In this document: in pieces, positions 62,443-64,000 of the stretch
Layout of the letters: each line of letters begins with the position of its first letter
How positions within the stretch are numbered: the first letter of the stretch is position 1
Source: Roseibium algicola
GTDB lineage: Bacteria > Pseudomonadota > Alphaproteobacteria > Rhizobiales > Stappiaceae
Length of the DNA: 64,000 nt
Reading direction: 5' to 3'
Assembly (NCBI RefSeq): GCF_001999245.1
Contig: NZ_CP019631.1
Coordinates: 1 to 64,000 of the forward strand
Notes under the pieces: model-generated
The model's database searches: none
What the model saw: the letters and a program-made list of their open reading frames with translations, nothing else
What the model was told of the DNA's origin: nothing
Position numbers and translations under genes: made by a program

Positions 62443-63776
62443 GCCGGCCTCCTCACGGTGGGCTGTCGGCGCGACCAGTAAAGGACAAACAAGGTGCCTG
62501 CCACGAGCGTGCCATTAAACAGAACATGAGCGACCGAAGCCCCGACCGGCCCCAGCATCCCGACCAGTGGTGCGAAACAGGCCAGGAACATGACGCTTCC
62601 GAGCAAGGTCACCCACAGAAGCTCGCGGTCGCGCCCCATGCTCAACATTGCCGGGTTGAGCACCATGGTTGCCAGGAGAAGTATGACCGCCAGCAACTGG
62701 ACGTTGACCATGTTGGCGGCTTCGTTGAAGCCCGCGCCGAACATGACCGACAAGACGTATGGCATCAGGAAAGCGGCAGGAACCAGCACGACCACGCAAA
62801 GGCCAGCGATTGCCAGCAGCACGCCATTGACGAGCTTGTAAAACCCGCGTTCCTCGCCGGAACTCCATTTGCGGGCCAGTTCCGGAAAGATCGCCTGGTT
62901 CAGCGGGCGTCCCAGCTTGAGCGCGCTGTCGGCAACCCGGCGGGCTATGTGGAAAAATCCGACGAATTTCTCGTCAACGAGAACTGACAGCAGGATCACG
63001 TCAAGACGCTGGACTGTCTGGCGGATGATGACATTGAAGTTCGAATTCCAAAGAAACCGGAGAATTCCGGGGTTCTCTTCGCGTATGCCCGTGATCGGCA
63101 GTTGCATGAACTTGCCGTAGCCACGCTGATGGACATATCGAAGCGAATAGACGAACGGCAGCAGACTGTTCGCCAGGCCTTCGATCACCGCAACGAGGAC
63201 AAACCCCCAAAGGCCGTAGCCCATCAACCATACGCCGGCCGACAGCACCAGACGCAGCAGGGCGATACCGACATCGACCTTGGCAAGAACATCAAACCGG
63301 TCGAAAATTCTCAGGACCGCGACCGCGGTCGGCTTTAGGTTCAAGAGAAGCGCCAGGGAAAACAAAGCCAGATAGGCCGCACTGTCCTCCGGCCAACCCA
63401 TCATTCGGGCGGTCACCTGAGCGGCAAGGATCGAAACCCCGGCAGCCAGCGTGCTGCCTGCAAGGTTCACGTAAACCGAACCCTTCAGCAACCGCATGAA
63501 CCTGTCGCCGTCATCATCTGACAGAGCGTCGACACCGTATTTGATCACGGCTTGCCAGGGCTCCAGCCGCAGCAGCCGGTCGACAATGCGAACATAAGCC
63601 TGGAAGATCGCAAACAGGCCGAGGCCTGCCGGACCAAGCGACTGGGCCATGATGGCGAGGGTCCCGATGCTGATCACCCCGCTGACCGCCTGGGACGAGA
63701 AGACCCATGAAAAATTGCGCATGAGCCGACCGGCGGTCTGGCTGTCTTCAGCAGAGAGGTTGATCAGGCGGGCCAT
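62439..63776 (-). CDS. Polysaccharide flippase (Wzx/MOP-like)
   Basis: A 445-residue membrane protein with about twelve hydrophobic segments, beginning FSWVFSSQAVSGVISIGTLAI, as in oligosaccharide flippases. It moves lipid-linked repeat units across the inner membrane. The start overlaps the stop of the preceding gene as TGATG, and the stop overlaps the polymerase start. These genes are therefore transcribed as one unit. Confidence 0.85.
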   Translation of the reverse strand: MARLINLSAEDSQTAGRLMRNFSWVFSSQAVSGVISIGTLAIMAQSLGPAGLGLFAIFQAYVRIVDRLLRLEPWQAVIKYGVDALSDDDGDRFMRLLKGSVYVNLAGSTLAAGVSILAAQVTARMMGWPEDSAAYLALFSLALLLNLKPTAVAVLRIFDRFDVLAKVDVGIALLRLVLSAGVWLMGYGLWGFVLVAVIEGLANSLLPFVYSLRYVHQRGYGKFMQLPITGIREENPGILRFLWNSNFNVIIRQTVQRLDVILLSVLVDEKFVGFFHIARRVADSALKLGRPLNQAIFPELARKWSSGEERGFYKLVNGVLLAIAGLCVVVLVPAAFLMPYVLSVMFGAGFNEAANMVNVQLLAVILLLATMVLNPAMLSMGRDRELLWVTLLGSVMFLACFAPLVGMLGPVGASVAHVLFNGTLVAGTLFVLYWSRRQPTVRRPA

Positions 63777-64000
63777 CAGTCATCCAGCTCCCGGTCGCCG
63801 GCAAGCTCTGCCAGCCAAAGGTGAATGTACGACTGGTCCGTTCCTGCAACGATCTGCCAGGGATCGTCCGGTTGGCCGGCATCAAGCCCCGTTGTTGACT
63901 GCTCCCAAGTGTCAGGAAACCCGTCGCCGTCACTGTCCACGACCCGTTCTTCCGGTTGGAGGTCCGGCCAGCCGCCGACTTCGGATGGGGAATCGATCAC
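63776..64000 (-). CDS. C-terminal end of a polysaccharide-lyase-like secreted protein, partial
   Basis: Only the last 74 residues are present; the gene runs off the right edge. The segment DSDGDGFPDTWEQSTTGLDA is the calcium-binding thrombospondin-type-3-like motif typical of the C-termini of pectate-lyase-like and other beta-helix lyases, and is followed by YIHLWLAELAGD. It is in the same operon as the flippase and may be a chain-length or processing lyase. The catalytic part is out of view. The GTG at the edge is not a proven start. Confidence 0.5.
   Translation of the reverse strand: MIDSPSEVGGWPDLQPEERVVDSDGDGFPDTWEQSTTGLDAGQPDDPWQIVAGTDQSYIHLWLAELAGDRELDD

Noticed and set aside
1..64000. 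rRNA or tRNA genes
   Set aside because: No matching conserved segments were noticed in reading; a covariance search was not possible here.

Overview
The window looks like part of an alphaproteobacterial chromosome or megaplasmid, high in GC. The closest match in style is the Rhodobacteraceae/Stappiaceae/Rhizobiales group. This rests on gene content: TRAP and MalFGK-type uptake operons with LacI regulators, HpsN-type histidinol-dehydrogenase homologues, a DUF1127 protein and ExoF/Wzy-type exopolysaccharide genes. No rRNA, tRNA, CRISPR array or intact insertion sequence was seen. Genus is not resolved.

Region 1 (1-20.5 kb) is a large catabolic island. After a truncated SnoaL-like gene, a LysR regulator and a broken ClpP tail, two leftward operons follow. 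The first is SnoaL-like protein, solute-binding protein, two permeases, ATPase and LacI (17.2-10.6 kb). The second is TRAP DctP-DctQ-DctM, HisD-like dehydrogenase, SDR, LacI, cupin, alpha/beta hydrolase and RraA-like aldolase (10.2-1.6 kb). A rightward AtzG-like/amidase pair and a second leftward HisD-like dehydrogenase complete the set. Two paralogous LacI regulators and LacI-type palindromes at three control regions suggest one regulon for uptake and oxidation of an unidentified small hydroxylated (possibly sulfonated or amidated) compound.

Region 2 (20.7-31.6 kb) is mixed: a leucine-rich-repeat-like protein, a large AAA/TPR/LuxR regulator, a secreted serine hydrolase, an orphan gene beside AT-rich DNA, a TyrA-like dehydrogenase, a homocysteine methyltransferase-like enzyme, a DUF1127 protein, a GNAT acetyltransferase and a LuxR-type regulator.

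Region 3 (31.6-39.8 kb) is a complete inner type I secretion unit: a 1505-residue acidic repeat protein with RTX-like and cadherin/VCBS-like modules, then its ABC exporter and HlyD-type adaptor. The repeat protein contains a very recent internal duplication. A strong terminator-like hairpin separates substrate from exporter.

Region 4 (39.9-49.9 kb) is a leftward polyol/sugar operon: LacI, then AGPS/GlcD-like FAD oxidase, FGGY kinase, ABC ATPase, binding protein, two permeases, GldA-like dehydrogenase and SDR. A perfect 12-bp LacI operator lies ahead of the FAD oxidase.

Region 5 (50-56.6 kb) has a periplasmic SUOX-fold-like protein co-transcribed with a histidine kinase, a membrane protein, a response regulator with a LuxR-type output, and an ATP-grasp/HAD pair. 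Region 6 (56.6-64 kb) is a leftward exopolysaccharide cluster: lyase-like protein C-terminus, flippase, polymerase/ligase, ExoF-like exporter, GT4, sulfotransferase, GT4. It suggests a sulfated polysaccharide.
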